Positions 5,363-5,861 of a stretch of DNA of 5,861 nucleotides are shown here, one piece after another. The notes beneath the pieces were generated by a model. That model made no database searches. It was not told where the DNA came from and saw nothing but the letters and a program-made list of their open reading frames with translations. The translations under genes and the position numbers were made by a program. This DNA comes from Chloroflexota bacterium (lineage in GTDB: Bacteria; Chloroflexota; Dehalococcoidia; GIF9; UBA5629). Position 1 is the first letter of the stretch, and each line of letters opens with the position of its first letter. The stretch lies in the NCBI GenBank assembly GCA_026389695.1, contig JAPLHI010000216.1, forward strand, positions 1-5,861, in the 5' to 3' direction.

Positions 5363-5494
5363 ATGATGAATAAAAAAGTACTCCAAAAGATGAACCAGGA
5401 TCGGAAATTGATGGTGTTATTCAGTGGAATTGTGGTGGATGGAATACTATTACTCTCACTTCTGATAGCCGCTAGTATCTGGTACTTGATTTAG
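5363..5494 (+). CDS. Small single-span membrane protein, 43 residues, unknown function
   Basis: I do not recognise a family. The gene has a good GGAG ribosome-binding site (5353-5356) six bases before the ATG and ends at TAG, followed 30 bases later by a strong terminator, so it looks like a complete single-gene transcription unit. The product has a basic, polar N-terminus (Lys4, Lys5, Lys9, Arg14, Lys15) and then one hydrophobic stretch from about residue 16 to 43 that runs to the C-terminus. An aspartate (Asp26) lies within the membrane segment. By the positive-inside rule the N-terminus should face the cytoplasm. A second ATG directly follows the first, so the protein may be one residue shorter. 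It lies between tRNA-Gln and tRNA-Leu, which are on the other strand. It could be a small membrane-complex subunit, a regulator or a toxin-like peptide; nothing in the sequence decides this. Confidence 0.65.
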   Translation: MMNKKVLQKMNQDRKLMVLFSGIVVDGILLLSLLIAASIWYLI

Positions 5495-5524
5495 CTCTAT
5501 TATATTCAATTACGCACGTTCAAT

Positions 5525-5566
5525 AGCTGCCGGTCATTCAGATTTACCCGGCAGCTTTTTTATTTT
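5525..5566 (+). terminator. Strong rho-independent terminator after the small membrane protein gene
   Basis: A GC-rich 9-bp stem AGCTGCCGG/CCGGCAGCT (5525-5533 with 5548-5556) with a 14-base loop is followed by a run of T (5556-5566, one A). This is a textbook intrinsic terminator on the plus strand. On the minus strand no T-run follows the stem, so it does not serve tRNA-Leu. Confidence 0.9.
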
Positions 5567-5603
5567 ACTAAAAGCATTGATTTCAGACTGGAATCAGCAT
5601 TTA

Positions 5604-5688
5604 TGCCGAAGGTCGGACTCGAACCGACACGAGAGTTGCCCCTCAACAGTTTTTGAGACTGCCGCGTCTACCATTCCGCCACTTCGGC
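5604..5688 (-). tRNA. tRNA-Leu (anticodon CAA), CCA not encoded
   Basis: The reverse complement folds as an 85-nt class II tRNA: acceptor GCCGAAG/CTTCGGC, D arm beginning GCGG, anticodon stem GCAGT/ACTGT (one G-U pair), loop CTCAAAA (anticodon CAA at 5653-5655), a long variable arm with GAG/CTC pairing, and T arm GTCGG-TTCGAGT-CCGAC. The discriminator is A. The next bases are TAA, not CCA, so the 3' end must be added by nucleotidyltransferase, unlike the other three tRNAs here. It follows tRNA-Phe by 16 bases and is probably processed from the same transcript. Confidence 0.96.
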
Positions 5689-5704
5689 TCGAATGTGGTT
5701 ATTA

Positions 5705-5780
<76 letters not shown>

Positions 5781-5795
5781 ACAATCCGGATGTTT

Positions 5796-5848
5796 GAGGT
5801 TGGAGGTTAGAGACTACTACAGATTAGAGATTAGTGATTAGTGATTAG
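5796..5848. repeat. Heptanucleotide tandem repeats next to tRNA-Phe
   Basis: Two blocks with a 7-base period are visible. The first is GAGGTTG-GAGGTTA (5796-5809). The second is four units, AGATTAG twice then TGATTAG twice (5821-5848). The unit differs between copies only at its first base in the second block. The blocks are separated by 11 bases. They lie in the space upstream of the tRNA-Phe gene and resemble the short tandemly repeated heptamers found in intergenic DNA of some bacteria. The array may continue or end near the window edge. Confidence 0.8.
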
Positions 5849-5861
5849 CGAAAGAAATCTC

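Noticed and set aside
5796..5848. Heptamer repeats as a CRISPR array
   Set aside because: Units are only 7 bp and directly adjacent, without spacers or cas genes.

Overview
The window reads as a chromosomal segment of an anaerobic bacterium with an AT-leaning genome. A heterodisulfide-reductase-type iron-sulfur protein, a BKACE-family enzyme, a MOSC protein and dispersed tRNA genes would suit a Chloroflexota/Dehalococcoidia-like or Firmicutes-like anaerobe. That placement is inference from gene content only; no marker in the window fixes the taxon.

Layout. Bases 1-1062 (+) hold the 3' part of a large Fe-S oxidoreductase subunit (HdrD/GlpC type), closed by a hairpin terminator. Facing it on the minus strand is a block read from 2602 down to 1176: a PHP-domain phosphoesterase with a TTG start, coaE (dephospho-CoA kinase) six bases after it, and tRNA-Asn(GUU) with its own promoter. 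A gene-free AT-rich divergent region of about 400 bases (2603-2999) with several inverted repeats separates this block from a plus-strand series: a BKACE-family protein (3000-3716), a stand-alone MOSC protein (3946-4386) and an isochorismatase-family cysteine hydrolase (4430-5080).

The right end is a tRNA neighbourhood on the minus strand: tRNA-Gln(UUG), tRNA-Leu(CAA) and tRNA-Phe(GAA). A 43-residue single-span membrane protein lies on the plus strand between Gln and Leu, with its own ribosome-binding site and strong terminator. A block of 7-bp tandem repeats follows tRNA-Phe at the window edge.

How the genes fit together. The PHP gene and coaE are probably co-transcribed, and coaE supplies the last step of coenzyme A synthesis. 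The three plus-strand genes share an orientation but have gaps of 229 and 43 bases, so only MOSC-isochorismatase is a likely transcription pair. No joint pathway can be shown. The most notable observation is that the BKACE protein appears to lack about 70 internal residues present in its relatives, including the stretch that carries a catalytic glutamate, while remaining in frame on both sides. I see no phage, transposon, CRISPR array or recognisable new multi-gene system.
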